Part shown: positions 24,964 to 32,865 of the stretch, piece by piece
How the letters are laid out: each line of letters opens with the position of its first letter
Numbering within the stretch: the stretch's first letter is position 1
Assembly (NCBI RefSeq): GCF_001953865.1
Contig: NZ_MQUQ01000015.1
Span: 418,026-482,025, forward strand
Source of the DNA: Amycolatopsis coloradensis
GTDB taxonomy: Bacteria; Actinomycetota; Actinomycetes; Mycobacteriales; Pseudonocardiaceae
Direction: 5' to 3'
DNA length: 64,000 bases
Made by a program: the position numbers and the translations under genes
Notes under the pieces: model-generated
Databases searched by the model: none
The model's input: the letters and a program-made list of their open reading frames with translations, nothing else
Told to the model about the DNA's origin: nothing

Positions 24964-25000
24964 TCCGTAGGTTCTGGGTTCGAGCCCCAGGCGGCCCACT
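24957..25000 (+). repeat. attR (copy of the tRNA-Lys 3' half)
   Basis: An exact 44-bp copy of 20322-20365, lacking the 5' half of the tRNA. It marks the right border of the island. An integrase relic of another element begins 35 bp further. Confidence 0.92.
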
Positions 25001-25034
25001 CTTCGCCTGGTCCACGCGTTGTGGCCAGCCAGGA

Positions 25035-25480
25035 TCAAGATCGTCTCCCCGGTTTGGGTCGAACAGGTTTGTCCAACAGTCCTTCCAGGGCCTTCGCCGT
25101 CGCTAGGGCGACCGTCCTTCGCTCCAGGTAGTTGTCTTGCGTCATCGACACCCGCGAGTGGCCGAGCTGGTCCGCGATCAACCTCGTCTGCACCCCCGCG
25201 TCGTCCAGCGCGGTCGTCTTCCGGAAGGTGTGCGAGGTGACCCGGAGGAAGTGGTCGCCACCGAGGTTTCCCGGATGACTCGCAGCTTCAGCACTTCCGC
25301 TGCCCGCGAGGAGCGCACGTTCGTGCGGCTCCCTCTTCGGGAGCGGTTTGTGGGCAAACCCCGCAGCTTGATCCGAACCACGGGTACCGTTCTCGTCACC
25401 AGGTCGACGTCCTCCCAGTTCGTCGCGAGCGCTTCATCGGCCCAGGTGTACCGCGCCATCGTGAATCGGGATAAGTCGAG
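25035..25480 (-). pseudogene. second tyrosine integrase relic abutting attR
   Basis: Minus-strand translation gives scattered integrase segments in two frames. Frame A has 'EALATNWEDVDLVTRTVPVV' and 'RAAEVLKLRVIRETS'. Frame B has 'VTSHTFRKTTALDDAG' (H-x-x-R), 'LIADQLGHSRVSMTQDNYLE' (His and Tyr nucleophile) and a normal C-terminus ending GRRS. About 80-100 residues between them and the entire N-terminus are missing. It is a different integrase from the one at 20806-21780. Its C-terminus faces the att repeat, as expected for an older element that used the same tRNA site. Confidence 0.75.
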
Positions 25481-25973
25481 CAGGTCCAACGTACTGCGTT
25501 CGAAGCGGCCGAATAGTTGATGGGCCGATCTGGCGCTGCCAGACAGCGTGGGTACCCGAAGACGTGGTCGAGTCGCCGATGCAGAGACTGTGCGGGCTAC
25601 CCGGTGTCGCGAGCGGCCGCCGGTGAGGCGTTGTTCTCTTGCGTACGGCCCGCCACCCTCAAGGCGAACTCGGTGAACACGACGTGAACACGGATTGTGA
25701 CCTGGCCGTTGGTTCCAGCGGCGGCCCGTGGTTGCGGAATTTCGACCCCGCCGGGCGGCAAGGGGACGCCGTTCAGCGTCACGAGCCGGTGAACTCTGAG
25801 CCGGGGCGGGGTGTCGATACGAAACTGAGGCGACGGTGGTTTTGGTGACGGCGGCGGTGTGCTGCTCGGTCTCGGCCCCCTCGCCGAACTGGTCCCCGGT
25901 GACGTCGCCAGAGGTTGATGTCGTTCGTCCTGCGCCAAGGCTCCAACCCTGACACAGGGTCAAGGTCAAGCCT
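25481..25973. other. decayed region right of the island
   Basis: No intact gene is supported. A minus-strand frame around 25640-25840 contains 'TLNGVPLPPGGVEIPQP', protein-like but without start, ribosome-binding site or family. It probably represents the remainder of the older integrated element. Confidence 0.35.
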
Positions 25974-26567
25974 TCAGGCGCGGAGCCCGTTGACGAGGAT
26001 CGACAGCAAGCGAGGGCCTCGCGCGTCGAGTTCGGCGTCGTCCAGCCGCGACAACCAGTTGATGAGCACGATGACGTCCCGGGCCTCGGCGTCGGCGCGG
26101 ACACTGCCGTCCGAGCGGCCGGCGGCCAGCAGCAGTTCCACCGCTTCGCCGATCGGGCCGAGGCTGTTGGCGGCGAGGTCGCGCCACGTCCCCGCCTCGA
26201 CGGCGGCGAACACGTCGCGTTTGACCCTGGCGTACGCGGCCACCCGGTCGAACCACGCCGCCAGCGCGTCCAGCGGCTTGTGCGTCGCCAGCAGCCGCGG
26301 GGCCGCGGCGATCAGCTCTTCGACATCACGGCGGTACACCTCGGCGAGGAGGTCCTCACGGGTCGGGAAGTGCCGGTACAGCGTGCCCTGCCCGATGCCG
26401 CAGGCCTTCGCGACCGCGTTGAGCTTCAGCTCTCCTGGCTCGCTCACGAGGGCACGCGCCGCTTGAAGGATCCGTTCGCGGTTGCGCTGGGCGTCCGCAC
26501 GCCGCGAACTGCCGCTCTCGACAGAAGCGGACACGTGTCCGCTAAGCTCGTCAGGGTAACCGGACAT
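25974..26567 (-). CDS. TetR-family transcriptional regulator
   Basis: The protein (197 aa, or 186 if the GTG at 26534 is the start) has the TetR DNA-binding region 'RERILQAARALVSEPGELKL', followed by 'ACGIGQGTLYRHFPTREDLL' (HTH). The C-terminal all-helical ligand domain is of the TetR_C_33-like kind seen in actinomycetes. It is divergent from an SDR gene, and two related palindromes lie in the shared promoter region. It probably represses both genes until a ligand (likely the SDR substrate) binds. The palindrome at 26528 lies inside the longer reading frame, which favours the shorter start. Confidence 0.88.
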   Translation of the reverse strand: MSGYPDELSGHVSASVESGSSRRADAQRNRERILQAARALVSEPGELKLNAVAKACGIGQGTLYRHFPTREDLLAEVYRRDVEELIAAAPRLLATHKPLDALAAWFDRVAAYARVKRDVFAAVEAGTWRDLAANSLGPIGEAVELLLAAGRSDGSVRADAEARDVIVLINWLSRLDDAELDARGPRLLSILVNGLRA

Positions 26568-26574
26568 GTGTCCA
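26528..26574. promoter_or_regulatory. pair of TetR operators
   Basis: Two palindromes, cggacacgtgtccg (26528-26541, perfect) and cggacatgtgtcca (26561-26574), are centred 33 bp apart, about three helical turns, between the divergent tetR and SDR starts. The spacing fits two dimers on one face of the DNA. Confidence 0.7.
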
Positions 26575-26593
26575 CTCTAGGCGGAGGATCTTC

Positions 26594-27334
26594 ATGACCG
26601 TGCACGGCAAGGTCGTCGCCATCACCGGTGCCAGCAGCGGGATCGGTGAAGCGACAGCCCGCCACCTCGCCTCGCTCGGCGCGCCTGTCGTCCTCGGTGC
26701 CCGTCGCACCGACCGGCTGGATCGGCTGGTCGTCGAGATCGAAGCCGACGGCGGCAAGGCGGCCGCCCTCCGCGTGGACGTCACCGAATCGGGTGATCTC
26801 AAGGCGCTGGTCGACGTCGCCGTCGAGCGTTTCGGCCGCTTGGACGTCCTGGTGGGCAACGCCGGGATCAGCAGGATCAGCCCCGTCGTCGACCTGGACG
26901 TCGAGGGCTGGTCGGCGATGGTCGACGTGAACGTCAAGGGGATTCTGCACGGGATCGCCGCTGCCCTGCCGGTGTTCCGCCGCCAGGGCAGCGGTCACCT
27001 CATCACCGTCGTCTCGACCGCCGGTCTGAAGATCGTGCCCACCCAGGCGGTGTACGCCGGGACGAAGAACGCGGTTCGGACCCTTCTGGAAGGCCTGCGG
27101 CAGGAGAGCACCGACGGCGTCCCGCGGACGACGTCGATCTCCCCCGGCTACGTCCGCACCGAGCTCATCGACAACGCCGTCGACGATCCGGCCGTCCGTG
27201 AGCAGGTGAGGGGGACCATGGCCGAGCTCGGGATCGACCCGGCGGCGGTGGCGAGGGCCATCGCCTTCGCGATCGACCAGCCCGAGGACGTCGAAATCGG
27301 GGATCTGACCATCCGGCCGACTCGCCAGGGGTGA
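26594..27334 (+). CDS. short-chain dehydrogenase/reductase (classical SDR)
   Basis: The protein (246 aa) starts after ggaggatcttc. It shows the classical SDR motifs: 'AITGASSGIGEATARHLA' (TGxxxGxG, NAD(P) binding), 'VGNAGISRISP' (NAG variant of NNAG), catalytic Ser in 'VVSTAGLKIVPTQ' and Y-x3-K in 'AVYAGTKNAVRTL'. Arg at the end of the second strand ('LGARRTDRL') suggests NADP preference. It resembles SDRs often called NADP-dependent oxidoreductase/clavaldehyde dehydrogenase-like. It is controlled by the divergent TetR regulator. Confidence 0.9.
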   Translation: MTVHGKVVAITGASSGIGEATARHLASLGAPVVLGARRTDRLDRLVVEIEADGGKAAALRVDVTESGDLKALVDVAVERFGRLDVLVGNAGISRISPVVDLDVEGWSAMVDVNVKGILHGIAAALPVFRRQGSGHLITVVSTAGLKIVPTQAVYAGTKNAVRTLLEGLRQESTDGVPRTTSISPGYVRTELIDNAVDDPAVREQVRGTMAELGIDPAAVARAIAFAIDQPEDVEIGDLTIRPTRQG

Positions 27335-27504
27335 GATCTTCGACTCCCTGGGACCGCGCTGACCTGCGGAAACTTCATTTTCGCCGACCGGATCTCACAC
27401 TTTTTTGGGACACGACGTGTGCAGTGCGGCGGCACCTGCGAGAATGGGTGCTGAGATCGGGGCATCGAATGGGCTCAGACTCGCTATGAAGAGCAGGTAA
27501 AAGT

Positions 27505-27708
27505 ATGGCTCAGGGCAGCGTTAAGTGGTTCAACGGCGAAAAGGGCTTCGGCTTCATCGCTCAGGACGACGGCGGACCGGACGTGTTCGTGCACTACTCG
27601 GAAATCCAGGGCAGCGGCTTCAAGTCCCTGGACGAAGGGCAGCGCGTGGAGTTCGAGATCGGCCAAGGCCAGAAGGGCCCCCAGGCCCAGCGCGTCGTCG
27701 CCATCTGA
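27505..27708 (+). CDS. cold-shock protein, CspA family
   Basis: The 67-residue single OB-fold protein MAQGSVKWFNGEKGFGFIAQ includes RNP1 (KGFGFI) and RNP2 (VFVHYSEI). It acts as an RNA chaperone. About 170 bp separate it from the SDR gene, which gives room for a leader typical of csp genes. A paralogue lies at 47308. The gene ends before the hairpin at 27721. Confidence 0.95.
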   Translation: MAQGSVKWFNGEKGFGFIAQDDGGPDVFVHYSEIQGSGFKSLDEGQRVEFEIGQGQKGPQAQRVVAI

Positions 27709-27720
27709 CGTTTTTTCACA

Positions 27721-27757
27721 CCGAAGGCCCCTGCCCGATCCGGGTGGGGGCCTTCGG
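27721..27757 (+). terminator. terminator hairpin after csp
   Basis: An 11-bp stem, ccgaaggcccc (27721-27731) with ggggccttcgg (27747-27757), has an inner ccc/ggg pairing. It lies between the convergent csp and marR genes and may serve both. Confidence 0.7.
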
Positions 27758-27773
27758 GCGTTCGAGGGGCCGG

Positions 27774-28223
27774 TCAGTGCTCGAGCCGCCGCGTGACCGC
27801 CGTCATCGCCCGGCCGACGGCCCGGAGGTCTTCCGGCTCGATCACGTCCACGAAGTGCTCCCGGACGGTGCGCAGGTTGTCCGGCGCCGCGCGCCGCAAA
27901 GTCTCGTGTCCTGCTTCGGTGAGCAGGGCGCTCACCCCTCGCCCGTCCTCGGCGGCCGACTCCCGCCGGACCAGGCCGCGGCTCTCCAGCCCGCCGACGC
28001 GGTGGGACAGCCGGCTGCGTGAGTAGTACGCCGACTTGGCGAGGTCGGCCATCCGCATCGAGTGCCCGTCCGCTTCGGACAGTCTCACCAGCAGTTCGTA
28101 TTCCGCGAGCGACAGTCCATGCTGCTCTCGCAGTCGCCGGTCCAGCAGGTCGACGAACCGGACCGATCCTTCGATGAACGCACGCCAGTCGCGCTGCTGA
28201 TCCGCTTCGAGCCAGTTGGTCAC
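27774..28223 (-). CDS. MarR-family transcriptional regulator
   Basis: The protein (149 aa) has the MarR winged helix: 'LSLAEYELLVRLSEADGHSM', 'MADLAKSAYYSRSRLSHRV' and the wing 'RRESAAEDGRGVSALLTEAG'. No Cys is placed for redox sensing, so it probably binds a small ligand. It is divergent from a cupin gene, with two palindromes of the agttga type in between, and probably represses both. Confidence 0.88.
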   Translation of the reverse strand: MTNWLEADQQRDWRAFIEGSVRFVDLLDRRLREQHGLSLAEYELLVRLSEADGHSMRMADLAKSAYYSRSRLSHRVGGLESRGLVRRESAAEDGRGVSALLTEAGHETLRRAAPDNLRTVREHFVDVIEPEDLRAVGRAMTAVTRRLEH

Positions 28224-28237
28224 GCCGCCAAGGTAGC

Positions 28238-28286
28238 AGTTGACCCTTTCAACTACTTCGGGCTAGTTTTGGTTGAAGACTTCAAC
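28238..28286. promoter_or_regulatory. two MarR operator candidates
   Basis: The inverted repeats agttga-n5-tcaact (28238-28254) and gttgaagacttcaac (28272-28286) share the gttga/tcaac half site and lie between the divergent regulator and cupin starts. Confidence 0.65.
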
Positions 28287-28301
28287 TAGATGGGGAGAGC
28301 G

Positions 28302-28778
28302 ATGGCGAACGACGCTTGGGTGGTGCGGGCAGGAGACGCGGAGACCATCGAGCAGCCCGCGTTGTGGTTATTGGCCGACGGCAGTCACACGGGCGGGCTA
28401 CTCGGCGCGAACCGGCTGTACCTGCGGGCCGGAGAGCCCGGCACGAAGCCGCACTACCACGAGAAGTCCGCGGAGGCGTTCTACGTGCTCGACGGAGCGC
28501 TGCGCATGATGGTGGGCGCCGAGTCGATCACCCTCGAACGGGGTGGTTACGTCGTGGTCCCGCCCGGAGTGCGGCACGCGTTCGCCGCGTCGCCGGACAC
28601 GGCCGCCGACGTCCTCATCACGCTGGCCCCGGCCGTCGAGCGCTTCGACTACTTCCGCGCGCTGCCCGACATCTTGAGCGGGAAGCTGCCGAAGGACGAG
28701 GTCGACCGGATCCACGAACGGTACGACGTCCATTTCGTGGTGGCACCGGAATGGGACGAGCTGCTCGGCGGCGAATGA
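28302..28778 (+). CDS. cupin-domain protein
   Basis: The protein (158 aa) has a cupin motif 1-like segment, 'GTKPHYHEKSAEAFYVLDG' (G-x4-H-x-H-x3-E), and motif 2, 'VVVPPGVRHAFAASP'. It is probably a metal-binding single-domain dioxygenase, isomerase or ligand sensor. The ATG at 28302 follows ggggagag, and an upstream in-frame ATG at 28290 lacks a ribosome-binding site. Expression is probably controlled by the divergent MarR protein. Confidence 0.82.
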   Translation: MANDAWVVRAGDAETIEQPALWLLADGSHTGGLLGANRLYLRAGEPGTKPHYHEKSAEAFYVLDGALRMMVGAESITLERGGYVVVPPGVRHAFAASPDTAADVLITLAPAVERFDYFRALPDILSGKLPKDEVDRIHERYDVHFVVAPEWDELLGGE

Positions 28779-28913
28779 CAAGAACCCGTGCACGCTTTCT
28801 GCTTCGGTTCACAACGCGAGCCGGTGCCGGTTGACGCTGCCGAAGAGGGGCGCCACTGTGGGCTTCGCTCGCGGATCCGCGAGCGGATTCCAACTCGGTG
28901 GGCGGGGTTCAGC

Positions 28914-30145
28914 ATGCACGAATTCTTCCGGTCCGCTCGGCGGCGTGCGCTGTTTTCCGGAGTGGTGACGGCGGCTTTGCTGTCTTTCGGGGCAGTACCC
29001 GCCGAGGCCGCGCCTGGTTTCTACGAGCCGCCGTCACCGCTTCCACGGGGTGGAAACGGTGACGTGATCAAGACGCTGCCTTCGACCTTCAGCGGGGCGA
29101 AGTCGACCCGGATCATGTACCTGAGCCGGGACGCCGCGGATCGCGCGATACCCATCACCGGCACGGTTCTGGTGCCGGACAAGGCGTGGAGCGGGCCGGG
29201 GCAGCGTCCGGTCGTGGCGTACGCGCCGTTCACGGCGGGCATGGGCGACCAGTGCGCGCCGTCGAAGTCCATGGCGGGCGAAGGTGGCGACTTCGTGTCC
29301 GGGTTCCAGAACTCCTTCGTGAGTGCTTTGCTGGGCAAGGGTTTCGCGGTCGCGCAGACCGACTACGAAGGCCTCGGGACACCGGGGGAGCACACCTACG
29401 TGGTGCGGGAATCGGAAGCACACGCGGTACTCGACGTGCTGAGGGCGGCGCAGCGCCTGCCCGGAACCGGACTCTCGCCCGCGTCACCCGTCGGTATCGC
29501 GGGCTATTCGGAAGGCGGCGGCGCCTCGGCGTCGGCGGCCGAGTTGGCGCCGGCCTACGCGCCCGAACTCGATCTGAAAGGCGCCTACGTGGGAGCGGCG
29601 CCCGCCGACAAGGCGGTGCTCGCGAAGAGTCTGGACGGCGGGATGTACGTCGGCTTCCTCGGGTATTCGCTGGTCGGGCTCGACGCGGCCTATCCCGGCG
29701 CCAAGATCCTGGATCTCGCCAACGACGCCGGCAAGCAGCTTTTCGAAGAGGCGCGGAAGACCTGCACGCTGGACGCGGTCTTCAAATACATGTACCGCAA
29801 CACCGCTCAGCTGACCAAGGACGGCCGCCCCGTCTCGGCCTACCTGGAGCAGGAGCCGTTCCGCGGCATCGTCGCGGCGAACCGGATCGGCACCCTCGAG
29901 CCCGCCGCGCCGGTGCTGGTCGCGCATACGCCCAACGACGACACGTCATCCCGTCGAGCATCGGCAAGCAGCTCGGCAAGGACTGGTGCGCCAAGGGGGC
30001 GAACGTGCGCTATCAGGACATTCCGTCGCTCAGCCCGGTCTTTTCCCACGTCCTGGGGATTTCCTCCGCGCAGGGCGACGCGGCGAACTGGTTGGGCGAG
30101 CGCTTCGCGGGAAAGCCCGCGACGGGGAACTGCGGCCAGTTCTAG
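28914..30145 (+). pseudogene. secreted LIP-type triacylglycerol lipase, frameshifted
   Basis: The translation begins with a signal peptide (MHEFFRSARRRALFSG... to about residue 33). It then follows the actinobacterial secretory lipase (LIP, PF03583) family: 'PVVAYAPFTAGMGDQCAPSK', 'AVAQTDYEGLGTPG' and the nucleophile 'GIAGYSEGGGASASAA'. Near 29940, just after 'VLVAHTPNDD', the frame is lost. The continuation (VIPSSIGKQLGKDWCAKGAN to GNCGQF) is in another frame, which fits a single missing base inside a GAC repeat. The lesion removes the catalytic His region. It is either a recent pseudogene or a sequencing error. Confidence 0.72.
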
Positions 30146-30249
30146 CGGAGTGTGGCCAGGCTCATCCGCGAGCCCGACGACGGGCTGTGGAGCCGCCGTC
30201 CCGGCTACCGATATCGTCAAGGGATGCTTGTGATCGTTCGTGAGCACCC

Positions 30250-30894
30250 ATGCGGCCGGACGCGGTGAGCCGCTCCGCCGTGGAGCCCGAGCAGGTCGGA
30301 CGGAAGGTGCGGCTGCGCGAGGTCGGTCTGCGGGACCGCCGGGTCCTGATGGGCTTCGACCGCGACATGGCCCGCGAGGCGACGCCGCTGATCGGCGGCG
30401 GGCATCGGCATTGGGCCTCGCACCGTTCGGGTTCCGCGGGCGACGACATCCACTTCGGCATCGAGACGGTCCGAGGCCGGATGCTGGTCGGTTCGGTCTG
30501 CACCATCGGCGCCGACCCGGCGACCGGCCTCTTCGGCTACGGCATCGGGATCGCCCCACGGCACCAGCGCTGCGGGTACGCCACGGACGCCATCACCGTC
30601 CTCCTGACGCATATGTTCGGCCAGCGCGGCTTCCGCAAATGCGAGGTCAGCGTGTACGGCGGCAACCTGGCGTCGCTTTCGCTGCACGGCGGCCTCGGCT
30701 TCCGCGAGGAGAGCAGGCTGCGCGACACCGAAGTGGTACGCGGCGAGATCAAGTACCTGGTGCGGATGGGCATCACCGCGGAGGAGTTCGCCGCGCGCCG
30801 CCCGGACGACCTCGGTGACCTCGGCAGGCGCGGTCAGCACCGGCGGCCTCGCCGCGGCAAGCACTGGCGGGCGCCCGCCGCGGTCAGCGGCTGA
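30250..30894 (+). CDS. GNAT-family N-acetyltransferase
   Basis: The protein (214 aa) has the acetyl-CoA site 'GYGIGIAPRHQRCGYATDAI' (the R/Q-x-x-G-x-G/A element) and a GNAT C-terminal segment, 'FRKCEVSVYGGNLASLSLHG', typical of RimJ/RimL-like enzymes. The acceptor is unknown. The last residues are basic and extend past the usual end. The 3' end overlaps the response regulator gene by 11 bp in convergent orientation. The start may be shorter than the 30250 ATG. Confidence 0.8.
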   Translation: MRPDAVSRSAVEPEQVGRKVRLREVGLRDRRVLMGFDRDMAREATPLIGGGHRHWASHRSGSAGDDIHFGIETVRGRMLVGSVCTIGADPATGLFGYGIGIAPRHQRCGYATDAITVLLTHMFGQRGFRKCEVSVYGGNLASLSLHGGLGFREESRLRDTEVVRGEIKYLVRMGITAEEFAARRPDDLGDLGRRGQHRRPRRGKHWRAPAAVSG

Positions 30895-31531
30895 TCATCC
30901 CGGACTCGTAGGCGAAGACGACGGCCTGGACGCGGTCGCGGAGCCCGAGTTTCGTGAGGATGCGGCCGACGTGGGTCTTCACCGTCCCCGGCGACAGGAA
31001 CAGCGCTCCGGCGATCTCGGCGTTGGACAGCCCGCGGGCCAGGTGTTCCAGTACCTCGTGTTCGCGGCCGGTGAGCAGGGCGAGCCTGCCGTCCGGCGAC
31101 GGCACGGGCAGGCCGGTGACGACGCGGTCGAGCAGCCGCCGGGTGACGGTGGGCGCGAGGGTGGCCTCACCGGCCGCCACGACGCGGACCCCGGCGAGCA
31201 GGTCCGGCGCGAGCGCGTCCTTGAGCAGGAAACCGCTGGCTCCCGCCTGGAGCGCCGCGTAGACGTATTCGTCCAGGTCGAAGGTGGTCAGCACCAGGAC
31301 GCGGGCGCGGTGGGCGGCGGCGATCGCCGCGGTGGCCTCGACACCGTCCATCTCGGGCATCCGGATGTCCATGAGCACGACGTCGGGATCGAGATCCGCC
31401 ACCAGCGCGACGGCCTCCGCGCCGTCGCCCGCCTCACCGACGACGTCGATGTCGTCGGCGTTGTCCAGGATCATCCGCAGGCCGGTGCGCACGAGCGTCT
31501 GGTCGTCGGCGATGACCACCCGGATCGTCAT
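30884..31531 (-). CDS. NarL/FixJ-type response regulator
   Basis: The protein (215 aa) has a receiver with the acidic pocket 'VVIADDQTLVRTG', phospho-acceptor D55 in 'DVVLMDIRMPEMDG', Thr in 'LVLTTFD' and Lys in 'GFLLKDA'. A LuxR-type HTH follows: 'LTGREHEVLEHLARGLSNAE' and 'SPGTVKTHVGRILTKLGLRD'. It starts at an ATG overlapping the kinase stop (ATGA at 31528-31531), so the two are translationally coupled. Target genes are not evident. The exported hydrolase at 32866 is divergent from the kinase. Confidence 0.92.
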   Translation of the reverse strand: MTIRVVIADDQTLVRTGLRMILDNADDIDVVGEAGDGAEAVALVADLDPDVVLMDIRMPEMDGVEATAAIAAAHRARVLVLTTFDLDEYVYAALQAGASGFLLKDALAPDLLAGVRVVAAGEATLAPTVTRRLLDRVVTGLPVPSPDGRLALLTGREHEVLEHLARGLSNAEIAGALFLSPGTVKTHVGRILTKLGLRDRVQAVVFAYESGMISR

Positions 31532-32781
31532 GACGGCAGGGTCGCGCGGACGGCGAAGCCGCGTTCGGGACGCGGTCCCGCGTCGAAAGTGCCACCCAGG
31601 ACGTTCACCCGTTCCCGCATCCCTTCGAGGCCGTGCCCGGTGCCGGACGGGGCGGCCGCCGCGATGCCATCGTCGGTCACCTCGATCACCAGCTCGTCGG
31701 GCTCGTACCGCATCACGATAGTCGCCGACGCGTCCGGACCGGCGTGTTTCAGCACGTTCGTCAGCGCCTCCTGCACGATCCGGTAGGCCGCCAAGTCCAC
31801 TGTGGACGAGAGCGGCCGGGGTTCTCCTTCGACCACGAACTCGACGGGTATGCCCGCGGACCGGACGTCGGCGGCCAGCCGTGGCAGGCGTTCCGCGCCC
31901 GGCTGGGGTTCCCACTCCGGCGTGTCCTGGCCGAGCGCGCCGAGCAGCCGCCGGATCTCGCTCAACGCGGTCCGCCCGGTGCCGACGATGGCGTCCAGCG
32001 CCTCCCGCGCCCGCTCCGGCCGCCGGTCCAGTTCCGCCTGAGCGCCTTGGGCTTGCAGCACCACCACCGAAAGCGCGTGTGCGACGACGTCGTGCAGCTC
32101 GCGACTGATCCGCCCGCGTTCGGCGACGACGGCCAGCGCGGCCTGGATGTCCCGCTCGCGTTCGAGATCGGCGGCCCGCTGTTCCAGCACCGAAAGCCGG
32201 ATCCGCCGCTGCCGCGTGTTCAGCCCGGCCAGCCACGCCACCGCGAGCGACAACCCCATTCCGGGGAAGCCGCCCCAGTCCTGGACCCGGTCGTCGTCGC
32301 GGTCGGTGGGCGGTGCCAGCGGATCGATGACGATGATCCGCGGCGGCATCGGAACCGGCGTCCGAGTGTTCGCTTCGGAGGCATAGAACGACCACGCGCC
32401 GACGACGAACAGTCCCGCCGCCAGCAGTGCGAAGGATCTCCGTCGCGACCCCCAGGCCGCGACGGAGAACAGGCCGATCAACGCCACGACGTCGACCGGG
32501 CTGAGATCGTTGCCCATGACCAGATGCAGGAGGGAGACGGTCGCTCCGGCCGCGAACGTGATCGTGGGATCGCGATGCCGGGCCGGCAAGGAAGCCAAGG
32601 CCACCAAGGAGGTCAGCCACCACTCGAAGCCCTCCGGGTCGTCAGCGGCGACCACAGTGGACAGTCCGATGAGTACGGTCAGGCCGATGTCCACGGTCTT
32701 CGGGTGACTTCTGAAGAGGGCCAGCACCGGCCGAGCGTAACCCCGAAAGCGGGCGGCGCGGATCCACCGCGAGACAGACAT
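31528..32781 (-). CDS. NarL-type sensor histidine kinase
   Basis: The protein (417 aa) has an N-terminal membrane domain of four to five helices (about 30-150) with short extracytoplasmic loops, then a HisKA_3 dimerisation segment with the phospho-accepting His in 'GRISRELHDVVAHALSVV' (about residue 227). The HATPase domain has 'IVQEALTNVLKHAG' (N box) and 'GHGLEGMRERVNVLGG' (G box). It pairs with the downstream response regulator. The signal is unknown; the lack of a large sensor domain suggests sensing within the membrane (cell-envelope stress is common for this type). Confidence 0.9.
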   Translation of the reverse strand: MSVSRWIRAARFRGYARPVLALFRSHPKTVDIGLTVLIGLSTVVAADDPEGFEWWLTSLVALASLPARHRDPTITFAAGATVSLLHLVMGNDLSPVDVVALIGLFSVAAWGSRRRSFALLAAGLFVVGAWSFYASEANTRTPVPMPPRIIVIDPLAPPTDRDDDRVQDWGGFPGMGLSLAVAWLAGLNTRQRRIRLSVLEQRAADLERERDIQAALAVVAERGRISRELHDVVAHALSVVVLQAQGAQAELDRRPERAREALDAIVGTGRTALSEIRRLLGALGQDTPEWEPQPGAERLPRLAADVRSAGIPVEFVVEGEPRPLSSTVDLAAYRIVQEALTNVLKHAGPDASATIVMRYEPDELVIEVTDDGIAAAAPSGTGHGLEGMRERVNVLGGTFDAGPRPERGFAVRATLPS

Positions 32782-32865
32782 CGGAATACATCCTTCGACA
32801 GATGCGCGAATACGGCGCCGGGTCTCAGGCTGGTGGGGAAGATCCTCGACAGAAACGGAAACCTC

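Larger units (their letters stand above)
20322..25000. mobile_element. tRNA-Lys-integrated genomic island carrying a T7SS toxin/immunity operon
   Basis: The borders are identical 44-bp direct repeats, one formed by the 3' half of tRNA-Lys plus two bases. Next to the left border is a tyrosine-integrase gene pointing toward it, as usual for such elements. It is 5'-truncated and interrupted by a stop codon. The right two thirds hold a plus-strand operon: SseB-like protein, small T7SS-like protein, WXG-containing toxin candidate and immunity candidate. No excisionase, replication or transfer gene is visible, so the island is probably a fixed remnant. Base composition is visibly less G/C-biased than in the flanks. 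Confidence 0.88.
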
